Shown: positions 7,276 to 15,716 of the stretch, piece after piece
Layout of the letters: the number at the start of each line of letters is the position of its first letter
Position numbering within the stretch: the stretch's first letter is position 1
NCBI GenBank assembly: GCA_964530415.1
Contig: CAZHAM010000003.1
Coordinates: 1 to 32,790, forward strand
Source: CAZHAM01 sp964530415
GTDB taxonomy: Bacteria > Patescibacteriota > WWE3 > UBA101185 > UBA10185
Direction of reading: 5' to 3'
Length of the DNA: 32,790 nt
Notes under the pieces: generated by a model
What the model was told of the DNA's origin: nothing
Databases searched by the model: none
The model's input: the letters and a program-made list of their open reading frames with translations, nothing else
Program-made: the position numbers and the translations under genes

Positions 7276-9165
7276 CTACATTTTTTCAACTGTTGATATG
7301 CCTAGCAAATACAAGGAATTTCTGAGTACCTGCATAAATGAGATTGAAAGCGCTAATCTAAACTCTTTTTCTTGCTTAGTTTGCGCATTATTTATAGGAA
7401 GTTCGTTATAAAAGGAATTATATTTCTGAGAAAGATTAATTGCATAATTGGCAACGATATGGGGAGATAAAAACTTAGCCGACTCAAATGCTATATATGG
7501 AAACTTGAGCATTTCTACCAATAATGCCCTCTCTTTAGGGTGTAAGTTTTCGTGGGACAGTCCTTCGTAAAGATCGGGCTTACTTAAATCGCTTCTCAAT
7601 CCGCTTTTTTCTACAACCGAATTTGCTCTTGCGTATGAATACAGTAAATATGGTCCCGTATCACCATTAAAATCAAGTGATTTAACCGGATCGTATACAA
7701 CATCATCGCCGACGTGTTTTCTTAAAATGCTAAATTTCAAAGATGAGACTGCAACCTTAGTAGAAATATCGTCCAATTCTTTTTCTGTAAACTTACTATC
7801 CTGCTTTGTCATTATTTTTTTAATCTCACCTTTGAGGCTATCTAATAGCTCTTCTGCAGATATTACTTTGCCGGTTCTTGAAGACATTTTTCCACCTACA
7901 AGTTTCATTACTCCATGCCCAAAATGTTTTGTTTTACTCGAAAGTTCCGGATTTATTAGTTCGAGTGCTTTTAAGACTACCTTAAAGTATTCGTCGATTT
8001 CATTGGCAGTTATTATGTAAGAAAGATCGTATTTATTATCTTTGTATTTCATAAAAGCCAAACCAAGATCTTTTGCCTCATATGTAGGAAGTTTTTGTGA
8101 ATTCATAAATACTCGTGTGTGCAATCCATATTTCTCTCCCCTAAACACTACTGCCCCATCGCTCTCTTCGAAAATACCTTTTTGTAAGTACTCGTTAACT
8201 ATTTTGGCACCAAACTCACCAACCGAACTCTCAAAGTAATAATCATCGAATTTTGTCCCCAGAATTGAGTAAATCTCTTCAAAGTAAGCTAGACTCCACT
8301 CTCTTCCTTTAGAGTAAATTTCGCTGATAAGTTCAACATCAAATTTGGGTTCTCCGTTCAAAAAACTTTTGTAATCAATTTGTTTTTCAAAACCGTCTTT
8401 TTTACCTAAGTATTCTTGAGCAACCACATAAATCAAAATATTGAGATCCTTGATTTCTTGGGCACTTTCGGGATCGGATTCGTACCTTTCTGCGCCAAAG
8501 GCATAAGATTTCCCCAAATAAGTAACTCTATCCTTTAATGCCACTTTCTCTAAATCATCAATAGATTGGCCGCCTAACTTCATTAATTGCATAAACCCCC
8601 AGATTGTCTTTGCAACATGCAAACCAACGTCACCTTCGTAGTTTAATCTAAGCAAATCGGCTCCTTGAAATTGAATTATTCTTGCGATAGACTCCCCTAT
8701 GGTGTTGCTCATCAGGTGACCAATATGAATAAGTTTAAAAGGGTTTGGATCTGTAAATTCTACTAGAGTCTTTTTATTTAAGTACAAATTGTCAAATGCA
8801 AAATCCTTTGTAAATCTGGATGACCCATAATAACTATCAGATATATTGACTTCGTTGAGTAACTTTGTTAACCAGCTATCAGGTAGATAGAAGTTAATAT
8901 AACCAGGAGCTACTGTTTCTATGCGGTCGATGATATTAGCACTTTCATCGGTACTGATATACTCGTCTAACCTATAACTCAATTTTTTAGCAACTTCCAT
9001 AGGCGATTGCTTAAATAATTTGGCGAGTTGCATACAAACTGACGTTGACAAATCTCCATGATTTTCGACATCAGAAAATTCTACAGCGACTTCATTCGAT
9101 TGAGCTGGGAACTCTGCTTCAATCGCGGATTTTATTAAATTGGATATGTAATGTTTAATGTCCAT
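7276..9165 (-). CDS. argS: Arginyl-tRNA synthetase
   Basis: Class I synthetase that charges tRNA-Arg. Starting from the ATG at 9163-9165 the protein has 629 residues. An Arg_tRNA_synt_N-like domain (1-95) is followed by the HIGH motif (147-150, in NPFKLIHIGHLMSN), the KMSS loop (GGKMSSRTG) and a C-terminal anticodon-binding DALR domain (GDTGPYLLYSYARANSV and after). The longer frame upstream would need a GTG at 9199-9201 and adds 12 unlikely residues, so I prefer the ATG. It follows the comEC metallo-beta-lactamase gene by 40 bp and may be read from the competence operon or from its own AT-rich upstream region. Confidence 0.96.
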   Translation of the reverse strand: MDIKHYISNLIKSAIEAEFPAQSNEVAVEFSDVENHGDLSTSVCMQLAKLFKQSPMEVAKKLSYRLDEYISTDESANIIDRIETVAPGYINFYLPDSWLTKLLNEVNISDSYYGSSRFTKDFAFDNLYLNKKTLVEFTDPNPFKLIHIGHLMSNTIGESIARIIQFQGADLLRLNYEGDVGLHVAKTIWGFMQLMKLGGQSIDDLEKVALKDRVTYLGKSYAFGAERYESDPESAQEIKDLNILIYVVAQEYLGKKDGFEKQIDYKSFLNGEPKFDVELISEIYSKGREWSLAYFEEIYSILGTKFDDYYFESSVGEFGAKIVNEYLQKGIFEESDGAVVFRGEKYGLHTRVFMNSQKLPTYEAKDLGLAFMKYKDNKYDLSYIITANEIDEYFKVVLKALELINPELSSKTKHFGHGVMKLVGGKMSSRTGKVISAEELLDSLKGEIKKIMTKQDSKFTEKELDDISTKVAVSSLKFSILRKHVGDDVVYDPVKSLDFNGDTGPYLLYSYARANSVVEKSGLRSDLSKPDLYEGLSHENLHPKERALLVEMLKFPYIAFESAKFLSPHIVANYAINLSQKYNSFYNELPINNAQTKQEKEFRLALSISFMQVLRNSLYLLGISTVEKM

Positions 9166-9205
9166 ATTTTTAAATTTAGTTGATATAACGCATAATAACA
9201 CCTAT

Positions 9206-10045
9206 TTATTCAAGTTTAAAGATAATATTACCTTCGGAATCGGTTCTTAACATTATACAGTCGCTTTTTTCAAAAAAATCGATCGCCTTTTGGTCCGGGT
9301 GACCGTAAGTGTTACCTTGACCAACAGAAATTACACAATACTTTGGGTTTAGGTAATTATACAAACCTGTGTGTAATCCGTTAACTGCTCCGTGATGTGG
9401 AACTTTTAAAATCTCCAGCTCTCCGTCGATAACCCCTGCAAAAAATTCTTTACTGTTCTTTAAAATTATTTCCAAAACTTCGACTTCGGCGTCTCCGGTT
9501 AACAGTATTTCGAAATCATGATAATCGATCAAAATTACAATCGACTCATAATTTGGGTTTTGTACAATTAAATTTCGATATTCCCAATCCGGCCATAAAA
9601 TATATAGAGTCATATCCCCTAATGAAAGAGAGTCACCAGCTTGAATAGTTAAAATTTGATATCCGGAATTATTTAAGTCGCGAACAAAATTGGTAACCAA
9701 TTTCGAGTCATACTTAAGATCGTTAAAAAACAGCTTTTTAAAAGTGCATCTTTTTAGTAATTTTGTAAAACCAAACAAATGATCAGAATGCGGGTGTGAA
9801 ACAAATATATAGTCCAAACTACAAAACGGAAAAAATTTAACCGAGTCCATAAAATAATTTGCAGACAAATCCGGACCTCCATCAACAAAGATTGTTGAAT
9901 TTAAATATTCGATCAGTATGGAGTCCCCTTGTCCGACATCAATAAAATTAATCACCGGAACATTTTCATCATTGTACATAAATAAGGGCGTCACTACATA
10001 CACTGTATAAAAGATAATCGGAATGAGTAAATAACTAACTCGCAT
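9206..10045 (-). CDS. ComEC C-terminal half: metallo-beta-lactamase domain as a separate protein
   Basis: This matches the ComEC/Rec2 metallo-beta-lactamase domain, thought to act as a nuclease on incoming DNA. Motifs: FIDVGQGDSILI (34-45), VDGG (54-57), SHPHSDH (83-89, the HxHxDH metal site), LLTGDAE and VPHHGA. An N-terminal hydrophobic segment (about 4-24) may anchor or export it. In most bacteria this domain is fused behind the channel domain; here it starts within the last 11 bp of the channel gene and has its own AAGGA Shine-Dalgarno site (10051-10055), 5 nt before the ATG. Coupled translation from one operon is likely. The metal-site residues look complete. Confidence 0.92.
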   Translation of the reverse strand: MRVSYLLIPIIFYTVYVVTPLFMYNDENVPVINFIDVGQGDSILIEYLNSTIFVDGGPDLSANYFMDSVKFFPFCSLDYIFVSHPHSDHLFGFTKLLKRCTFKKLFFNDLKYDSKLVTNFVRDLNNSGYQILTIQAGDSLSLGDMTLYILWPDWEYRNLIVQNPNYESIVILIDYHDFEILLTGDAEVEVLEIILKNSKEFFAGVIDGELEILKVPHHGAVNGLHTGLYNYLNPKYCVISVGQGNTYGHPDQKAIDFFEKSDCIMLRTDSEGNIIFKLE

Positions 10046-11171
10046 TAAAATCCTTATATGACAGACGAAGCGTTATTAAACCCAAAATAACATACATAAC
10101 AATAAGGTGAATATGTGTGATATCTACGGATATAGTTGATAAAAGAGGTATAGAAAGAATTTCAACAGATTTGGTGAAAATAAACGTAAAAGGATAAATA
10201 ATCAGCATAATCAATTTGGCTAATGTTGTATTAATAAATGATGACAAAGAGAATACAAAACCCAATATTGTAATTGTCGGGACAGTCCACAATACCAAAC
10301 CGTTGATAATTAGGCTAATCAAACTGACGCTTTTTGTCACATATAGAATTAATGGCAGTACAAATATCTGAGCTGATAATGAAATACTAAAATCCTCAAC
10401 AAAGAAATTTTTTATCTTTAAAATTCTTTCTAAATTAGATTGAATGGGTGTACTTATCATAATTATTCCTAAAGTTGCTAGTGAGCTAAGTTGAAAACTT
10501 AAACTTAAAATGTAACAAGGAAATATCGCAGAGATTAAACACACTGACAAAAGGAGCGTTCTCAAGGTTCCAAACTTTTGACCAATGCCTGCCGAAGCCC
10601 CTGAAAAAATACTCATGACCCACGCTCTTACAACAGGCGGATTAAATCCTGCGAGTAATGCGTAGATTAGTGTACAAAATATGACAATTAGAATGTTTCT
10701 ACCGCTATATTTCGATCCGAGAATTCCAATTAAACTTGCGTAAACCAAACTTATATTAAATCCTGAAACCACTACAACATGAACCGTACCCGATCTTTTA
10801 AGTGTATCTTTAAACTTCGGAAGTTGATCAAAATTATCTATCCCCAGAACCATTCCCAAAACCAACTCGGCGTGGGGACTGGGCATAAAGCTGTACACAG
10901 AGTCTGAGAGTTTATAGTGTATTTTTGAAATATACGGCCCGATCACGGGTAATTCCTGCGTATTTAGCTCAATATTCCGACATGACTCTATGCTATTTTG
11001 CGTAAAATAGTACCATATACGTACGGTTACAAGACACGCTAAAAGCAGCGTCCCGAGATAGAATCTTATGTAATTCCGTAATTTCGGATTAAAACTCAAT
11101 CTCACTTTTAAATTTATCCAAAGTTGATTTTGAAATACCCGACCTATCCGCAAGGTCCTCAAAATTTTCAA
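10035..11171 (-). CDS. comEC: ComEC/Rec2 DNA-uptake channel domain
   Basis: Integral membrane protein that carries single-stranded DNA across the cytoplasmic membrane during transformation. Several hydrophobic segments and the signature VHVVVVSGFNI (normally HLLaiSGlH) identify the Competence domain; an N-terminal DUF4131-like part is short. The first codon of the frame is TTG and overlaps comEA by 83 bp; a GTG at 11103-11105 or a nearby codon just before the first membrane segment (YIRFYLGTLLLACL) is as likely the true start. The family's C-terminal metallo-beta-lactamase domain is absent from this polypeptide and is encoded by the next gene. Confidence 0.9.
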   Translation of the reverse strand: MKILRTLRIGRVFQNQLWINLKVRLSFNPKLRNYIRFYLGTLLLACLVTVRIWYYFTQNSIESCRNIELNTQELPVIGPYISKIHYKLSDSVYSFMPSPHAELVLGMVLGIDNFDQLPKFKDTLKRSGTVHVVVVSGFNISLVYASLIGILGSKYSGRNILIVIFCTLIYALLAGFNPPVVRAWVMSIFSGASAGIGQKFGTLRTLLLSVCLISAIFPCYILSLSFQLSSLATLGIIMISTPIQSNLERILKIKNFFVEDFSISLSAQIFVLPLILYVTKSVSLISLIINGLVLWTVPTITILGFVFSLSSFINTTLAKLIMLIIYPFTFIFTKSVEILSIPLLSTISVDITHIHLIVMYVILGLITLRLSYKDFNAS

Positions 11172-11847
11172 ACGGGCGGTTGTCTAGAATCTTTTGTGAA
11201 TAAACTTCCCCTATTCCTGTAAGTTCCATGAGCGCATCTTTACCTGAGGTATTTATATTCACTAAACCCTTAGAATTCTTACCACTTTCCCCAGCATCGT
11301 CTTCGTACACATCATCTTCTCCCCCACTATCTTCTGTTTCCTCATGTAAATCTGAGTCCGATTCGCTGCTTTCGTTAATTTTTGGGGTATATAACTCCTC
11401 GGGATTAATCGGATCGACGCTTATCTTACCCGGGCTGAGATTATAAAATGCGATTTCCCATTCAAACGGTATGTAAAGTTTTTGCGATACACCTAATTTT
11501 TTTGACAAATCTAGTGACCGGGATAGCCACCCCTCTGAACCAGATTCTAAAACTCCCCCCCCAAGAAGAAGTGCGTCCGCCACTATATCATTTTGATGGA
11601 GTTTATATACACCGGGAGAGTTAACAGCACCGGATAAATCCACATAAATCTCACCGTTAACATCGTCCCGCAAGTTACTTGTGTCTTCACTTTCACTAAT
11701 ATTTTCGACAATCTGAACGCTGGATTCCTTGTAAAACCTTGCCAAAAAAACTCCGGCACAGACACCGATAAACAAAGTCACAAGAGTGTACCAAATTACT
11801 CTTTCTCTCAATTCAGTCTTAACTTTCTCAATAAGCTGAAAGTTCAT
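11089..11847 (-). CDS. comEA: ComEA-like DNA receptor (SLBB + helix-hairpin-helix)
   Basis: ComEA binds double-stranded DNA outside the membrane and hands it to ComEC. From the ATG at 11845-11847 the protein has 252 residues: a transmembrane helix at about 17-37, an SLBB domain (YVDLSGAVNSPGVYKL and onwards), an acidic Ser/Glu/Asp linker, and a C-terminal helix-hairpin-helix module (VNINTSGKDALMELTGIGEVYSQKIL ends in IGEVYSQKI). The frame can be extended upstream to a TTG at 11916, but this adds no recognisable sequence. It heads the comEA-comEC operon. The intergenic region upstream carries 11-bp-spaced repeats that may be regulatory. Confidence 0.92.
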   Translation of the reverse strand: MNFQLIEKVKTELRERVIWYTLVTLFIGVCAGVFLARFYKESSVQIVENISESEDTSNLRDDVNGEIYVDLSGAVNSPGVYKLHQNDIVADALLLGGGVLESGSEGWLSRSLDLSKKLGVSQKLYIPFEWEIAFYNLSPGKISVDPINPEELYTPKINESSESDSDLHEETEDSGGEDDVYEDDAGESGKNSKGLVNINTSGKDALMELTGIGEVYSQKILDNRPFENFEDLADRSGISKSTLDKFKSEIEF

Positions 11848-11916
11848 TACAAAAGATAACCACGTTCGAAAGGAAAAATTAACAGTCAAAGTTCTATTTA
11901 CAATAGAGTTAGCCAA

Positions 11917-12012
11917 TTAATTAACGCATATTTACCGCTAAGTTAACTCAAAGAGAGCTTGGTTTACATGACTGCAGGACCTATTCGCAAGTATTCACCG
12001 CATATTTACCGC
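11917..12012. repeat. Iteron-like repeats upstream of comEA
   Basis: The 14-mer CGCATATTTACCGC occurs exactly at 11925-11938 and 11999-12012, 74 bp apart. Read on the minus strand, GCGGTAAATAT (12012-12002) is followed at once by GCGGTGAATAC (12001-11991) and a weaker TTGCGAATAGG (11990-11980); the second cluster has GCGGTAAATAT (11938-11928) followed by GCGTTAATTAA. The unit is 11 bp, about one helical turn, as in stacked protein-binding sites. It lies between the ArsR gene and comEA. Confidence 0.6.
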
Positions 12013-12082
12013 ATTGGGGAGAAACAAAAAGATATCTTATTTGCTTTATATTGCGGAAACAAGAAATTGTTAACTAAACAGT

Positions 12083-12376
12083 CTAATCTTCCAAAGCTTT
12101 AACTAGAATATCCCTAAAGGCCTCGTTTTTCTTTAAATCTTTGAGTAAATTTACAAATTTTAATTCATTAAGCTTGTAATATACTTCTCTACCCTTTTTG
12201 TCATTGCGCAAAAAACCTAATGAAGCCAAAACTCTCAAATGATGAGAGGCTAAGTTTTCTTCGACATTAAGCTTATCCGCGACTTGACTAACGTTTCTTT
12301 GACCTTCGCTTAAGAATTTTAATATTTTGATTCTGTTTTTATCAGAAAAGGCTTTCGCCACCTTTGTAACTAACAT
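12083..12376 (-). CDS. ArsR-family winged-helix regulator without cysteines
   Basis: A 97-residue single-domain repressor of the ArsR/SmtB type: AFSDKNRIKILKFL, then NVSQVADKL, the recognition helix LASHHLRVLASLGFL and the wing KKGREVYYKL. There is no cysteine, so the usual Cys-based metal site (ELCVCDL in metal sensors) is absent and a metal-sensing role is unlikely. The preferred start is the ATG at 12374-12376, six bases after TATATT (12383-12388) with a TTGAAT -35 at 12406-12411; the longer frame begins with TTG. It sits between dprA-comM and comEA-comEC, on the same strand, so control of competence is possible but not shown. Confidence 0.9.
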   Translation of the reverse strand: MLVTKVAKAFSDKNRIKILKFLSEGQRNVSQVADKLNVEENLASHHLRVLASLGFLRNDKKGREVYYKLNELKFVNLLKDLKKNEAFRDILVKALED

Positions 12377-12397
12377 ATATGCAATATACAACAAAGG
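12361..12397. promoter_or_regulatory. Inverted repeat over the ArsR-gene promoter and start (possible autoregulatory operator)
   Basis: CCTTTGT (12361-12367) and ACAAAGG (12391-12397) form a perfect 7-bp inverted repeat with centres 30 bp apart, about three helical turns. The -10 box (12383-12388) and the start codon (12374-12376) lie between the arms. ArsR proteins are dimers that commonly repress their own promoter, so this is a good operator candidate; binding is inferred. Confidence 0.45.
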
Positions 12398-12448
12398 TTA
12401 TTACAATTCAATACACATAAATAACTATCAATGCAAGTAAAGTTATTT

Positions 12449-13999
12449 TTAGTAATTATATTGTGGATCTAAGGTCAATATTCTATATTGGAGCGCTTCC
12501 AGCACGCTACTCTCGCCAATTTGGTGTTCTCCTGCAAGGTCAGAGATTGTGCGCGATACTTTAACTATTTTGAAAAAAGATCTATTTGATATCTGAATTT
12601 TTGAAGTAGCCTTTTTTAAAATCTGTAAAGCTTCCGGTTTTATATTTGAAAACAACTTTACTTCCTCAAAGCCTAAGTCAGAATTAGTAGAGATTTGATT
12701 TATCCCCTTGTAGCGACTTCTCTGTATCTCTCTAGCACTCAGCACGTTTTTTTTAATCTGGTCAATATTTGAGTCATTAAAATTTCTGAAATCAGCTAAT
12801 CTCGCGATTTCTACCTGATCTATATGAACATGCATGTCAATCCTATCCAGTATCGGGCCGGATAATTTTTCGGTGTATCTTTTAACAACTTTCGGCGAAC
12901 AGCCGCACCTGTTAGTCCCGAGATACCCGCAAGGACATGGGTTACAACCAGCTAATAAAGTGAAACTAGAAGGAAATCTATAGCTATTATTGAGCCTGGA
13001 GATATTAATAAACTTGTCCTCCAGTGGCTGTCTTAAAGCTTCTAGAGTCCTTTTTGGAAATTCATTTATTTCGTCTAGGAACAGTATCCCTCTATGCGCC
13101 AGAGTAATCTCTCCCGGAACCGGTGGATTCCCTCCCCCAACCATGCTTACATACGAAGTTGTGTGATGAGGATTCCTAAAAGGTCTTGTCTTTGTATATT
13201 CGTTAGAATTTTTTAACAAACCCACAGAAGAATAAATTTTTGATACCTCGATGGATTCACTTTCTTCCAAATCCGGTAAGATCTCGGCAATTGATTTAGC
13301 CAAATACGTTTTGCCACTCCCGGGAGGACCGTAAAAAAGAAGGTTATGTCCTCCCGCAGCAGAGATTTCCAGAGCTCTTTTAGCATTTTCCTGTCCGATA
13401 ATGTTGCTAAAGGTATATCTTTCAACCGGTTCAACCGAACTTTCTGCAGCATCATCCGCAATAGATTGCGAAAATACTTGGTCATCCCCGGATTTAAGGT
13501 AACCAATTAATTCACTAAGATTGTTAACACCAAAAACCTGCATATCTGATTTATTAAATCTTGATACTTCGTTTGTGCTGCTTGCGGGAATAAACACCTT
13601 TTTATACCCACGTTCCTTTGCAAATAAACACAATAAAAATACTCCGTTTGTGTACCTCAACTCTCCGTTTAAAGAAAGTTCACCATAAAAAATCCAATCT
13701 TTGGGCACTTCTATGGAGTTTGTCGCGCAATACAAGCCAATGGCAATAGGTAAATCGAAACACGAGCCCGTCTTTTGGAGATCAGCGGGAGCTAAATTAA
13801 CTACGATTTTTTTATTTGGAAAATTCAAGTTCGCGTTAGCAAACGCCGATTTGATTCTGAGTTTGCTCTCTTCAACAGACTTGGAGGCTAGGCCAACAAT
13901 ATCAAAACGCGGGATTCCACGCGAAGTCAAAGTAACTTCAACATCCACATCTACTGTTTCTAAACCTTTTATTAATATGGATTTAGTTGCGATTATCAC
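12449..13999 (-). CDS. comM: ComM/YifB-family AAA ATPase
   Basis: Mg-chelatase-like AAA+ protein; family member ComM is a branch-migration helicase that helps integrate transforming DNA. The N-terminal fold (DVEVTLTSRGIPRFDIVGL) precedes the AAA domain with Walker A GPPGSGKT, Walker B ILFLDEINEF, the Cys cluster NPCPCGY...RCGC and a C-terminal Mg_chelatase_C domain. The frame can be opened at a TTG at 14023, but a GTG at 13997-13999 has GGAGG at 14004-14008, four bases upstream, and fits the family N-terminus better. It overlaps the end of dprA by 17 bp, so the two are coupled. Confidence 0.93.
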   Translation of the reverse strand: MIIATKSILIKGLETVDVDVEVTLTSRGIPRFDIVGLASKSVEESKLRIKSAFANANLNFPNKKIVVNLAPADLQKTGSCFDLPIAIGLYCATNSIEVPKDWIFYGELSLNGELRYTNGVFLLCLFAKERGYKKVFIPASSTNEVSRFNKSDMQVFGVNNLSELIGYLKSGDDQVFSQSIADDAAESSVEPVERYTFSNIIGQENAKRALEISAAGGHNLLFYGPPGSGKTYLAKSIAEILPDLEESESIEVSKIYSSVGLLKNSNEYTKTRPFRNPHHTTSYVSMVGGGNPPVPGEITLAHRGILFLDEINEFPKRTLEALRQPLEDKFINISRLNNSYRFPSSFTLLAGCNPCPCGYLGTNRCGCSPKVVKRYTEKLSGPILDRIDMHVHIDQVEIARLADFRNFNDSNIDQIKKNVLSAREIQRSRYKGINQISTNSDLGFEEVKLFSNIKPEALQILKKATSKIQISNRSFFKIVKVSRTISDLAGEHQIGESSVLEALQYRILTLDPQYNY

Positions 14000-14834
14000 A
14001 TAACCTCCCTCCCACCTCCGCAATGATTCCCTTAATCAGCATCTCCGACAATAATTGATTTAACTTATAAACGGGTATATCTGAATTTTCATAGATTTTG
14101 TTTTTATAAATGCCGTTTTTTGGAATAAGTTTTAAAATTTGCTCATATTCTGATCCATCATTTTGTATAAGTTTGTCATAGTATTCATTTATCTGATTAA
14201 CATCGTGGAGCGGAATTGCATACTCTCCTATTAATTTATTGCACCCAAAAGAAACTTTATTAAAAATACTTCCCGGCACTGCGTACACTTCCCTTCCGAA
14301 TTTATGTGAAAAGTTTGCTGTGATTATCGCGCCGCTTCTAAACCCTGCCTCGATAACAATCAGTATTTTTGACATACCTGCAATTATTCTGTTTCGTTTT
14401 GGGAAAGACCAAATCTTAGGTTTAGCACTCCCCGGAAATTCTGATAAAACCCAGCCACCAATTTGTAACAATTTGTCATAAAGAGGTGTCTGCTCGACCG
14501 GATGCACTATGTCAATTCCACATGGCATAACAGCAACTGTATGAAAATTGTATTCAATTGCTTTTTTATGCGCGTAGGCATCGACTCCGTACATAAAACC
14601 CGATACAATGCTTATATTAGCAACGTTTAACTCGGAAAATAGCTTATCTAACACCTGCTCACCATACTTACTCATACTTCTGGTTCCTACTATACCTAAA
14701 GTGTTTTGAGTTAATTTTTGAGTTAAATTTCCCTTAATAAAGATATTTTTAGGAGGAGAAGAGATTTTACTCAGATGTGTAGGATAGTAATAGTCACCAA
14801 TTTTTACACTTTGAGAATAATAGTTTAAATTCAT
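13983..14834 (-). CDS. dprA: DNA-processing protein DprA
   Basis: DprA binds incoming single-stranded DNA and loads RecA during natural transformation. The Rossmann-like core is clear: LGIVGTRSMSKYG, IVSGFMYGVDAYAHKKAI, FPKRNRIIAGMS and EAGFRSGAIITANFSH, then VYAVPGS. The protein is 283 residues with a short C-terminal winged-helix-like end. TTGATA (14863-14868), a 16-bp spacer and TATTTT (14841-14846) end six bases before the ATG; no Shine-Dalgarno site is present, so a leaderless message is likely. comM follows with overlap. Confidence 0.95.
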   Translation of the reverse strand: MNLNYYSQSVKIGDYYYPTHLSKISSPPKNIFIKGNLTQKLTQNTLGIVGTRSMSKYGEQVLDKLFSELNVANISIVSGFMYGVDAYAHKKAIEYNFHTVAVMPCGIDIVHPVEQTPLYDKLLQIGGWVLSEFPGSAKPKIWSFPKRNRIIAGMSKILIVIEAGFRSGAIITANFSHKFGREVYAVPGSIFNKVSFGCNKLIGEYAIPLHDVNQINEYYDKLIQNDGSEYEQILKLIPKNGIYKNKIYENSDIPVYKLNQLLSEMLIKGIIAEVGGRLCDNRN

Positions 14835-14909
14835 ATTTTAAAAATAGCTAAAATTGCTGTCATATCAATAACGCGAATTCTATTTTCGATAGATACTTTT
14901 TTGATCTGG

Positions 14910-14915
14910 TATAAT
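14910..14915 (+). promoter_or_regulatory. Extended -10 TGG-TATAAT upstream of the MerR-like membrane gene
   Basis: A consensus TATAAT with extended TGN element lies about 50 bp before the ATG at 14966. No matching -35 is seen. The ATG has no Shine-Dalgarno site, so this gene would have a short leader rather than a leaderless start. Confidence 0.55.
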
Positions 14916-14965
14916 CGGAATTAAGTTAACAACTTTACTAATCACTGCCTAAAAACAATAAATAT

Positions 14966-15628
14966 ATGGAAGAATTAATAGAGCTAGAAAATCTTATAGA
15001 AGAAGCAAAGAAACGGGGCGTAGATTTCGGTAAAGGTGATCCATACAACCGCCTTAGATACTACACAAAAATTGGGTGGCTGCCTCACATGACCAGAAAA
15101 AAGGACAGCGATGGGGATATTAGCGGTCACTACCCTATTTGGGTACTTGAACGACTCGTGGAAATTGAAAAACTAAAATCTGAAGGAGCATCAAACGATT
15201 TTATTGAAAAAAAACTCAAAATTACAAGCAAGTGGCATAACGTTTTAGATTTTTTAAAGTCTAAAGAGACTAGAAATCAGGCACTTACAACTTTGATAGT
15301 TTTTGTTGTTGGATTAATACTTTTAAGCGAGCTTGGTGTTATAAAACTCGGACAAAGTAAATCTCAACTTATAGAGCAACAGATAAACCAGATTCCAAAT
15401 CAGATTATTAGCTCGGGCACTTCATTTATTCCCAGGGGACAAAGAAAAGTATATGTAAAGGAAGAGAACGTTACTTCTACATCTAAAATTTACGTTACAT
15501 TTACACAAGACTATGCCCCAGCGGTTAGATATTGGACCGAAAGCATTAACGAATTTGACGGCTTTGGTGTTGTTTTAGACGCACCTTCTGCGACAAACGT
15601 AGAATTTAACTGGTGGATCAGCAACTAA
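14966..15628 (+). CDS. Membrane-anchored MerR-like DNA-binding protein
   Basis: Residues about 20-95 resemble a MerR-type winged helix: NRLRYYTKIGWLPHMTRK, a GHYP turn in place of the usual R-Y-x, then LVEIEKLKSEGASNDFIEKKL. A single hydrophobic helix follows (about 109-128). The last ~90 residues would be outside the cell and end in a compact beta-rich stretch (KIYVTFTQDYAPAVRYWTES to the C-terminal NWWISN). The layout, cytoplasmic DNA-binding domain, one membrane pass and outer domain, recalls one-component membrane regulators such as ToxR/CadC types, but with a different DNA-binding family. It lies upstream of the O-antigen-ligase-like gene, a possible target. Function is inferred from layout only. 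Confidence 0.7.
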   Translation: MEELIELENLIEEAKKRGVDFGKGDPYNRLRYYTKIGWLPHMTRKKDSDGDISGHYPIWVLERLVEIEKLKSEGASNDFIEKKLKITSKWHNVLDFLKSKETRNQALTTLIVFVVGLILLSELGVIKLGQSKSQLIEQQINQIPNQIISSGTSFIPRGQRKVYVKEENVTSTSKIYVTFTQDYAPAVRYWTESINEFDGFGVVLDAPSATNVEFNWWISN

Positions 15629-15681
15629 GTTTCGACTTGTTTATATTGTTGCTACGCATTTCCCGTAATGAGAATTCAGTC

Positions 15682-15710
15682 TTGACACTTTAATCAAATG
15701 GGTCTTTAAT
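15682..15710 (+). promoter_or_regulatory. Consensus promoter giving a leaderless start at 15717
   Basis: TTGACA (15682-15687), a 17-bp spacer and TTTAAT (15705-15710). The -10 ends six bases before the ATG at 15717, so transcription should begin at or beside the start codon. There is no Shine-Dalgarno site. This is the best-supported leaderless promoter here, because the -35 matches consensus exactly. Confidence 0.8.
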
Positions 15711-15716
15711 TAATTA

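Noticed and set aside
9166..9201. Upstream extension of ArgS to a GTG codon
   Set aside because: Adds 12 residues that do not fit the family N-terminus; the ATG at 9165 does.
11848..11916. Upstream extension of ComEA to a TTG codon
   Set aside because: Adds 23 residues with no family match; the internal ATG gives a normal short N-terminus before the membrane helix.
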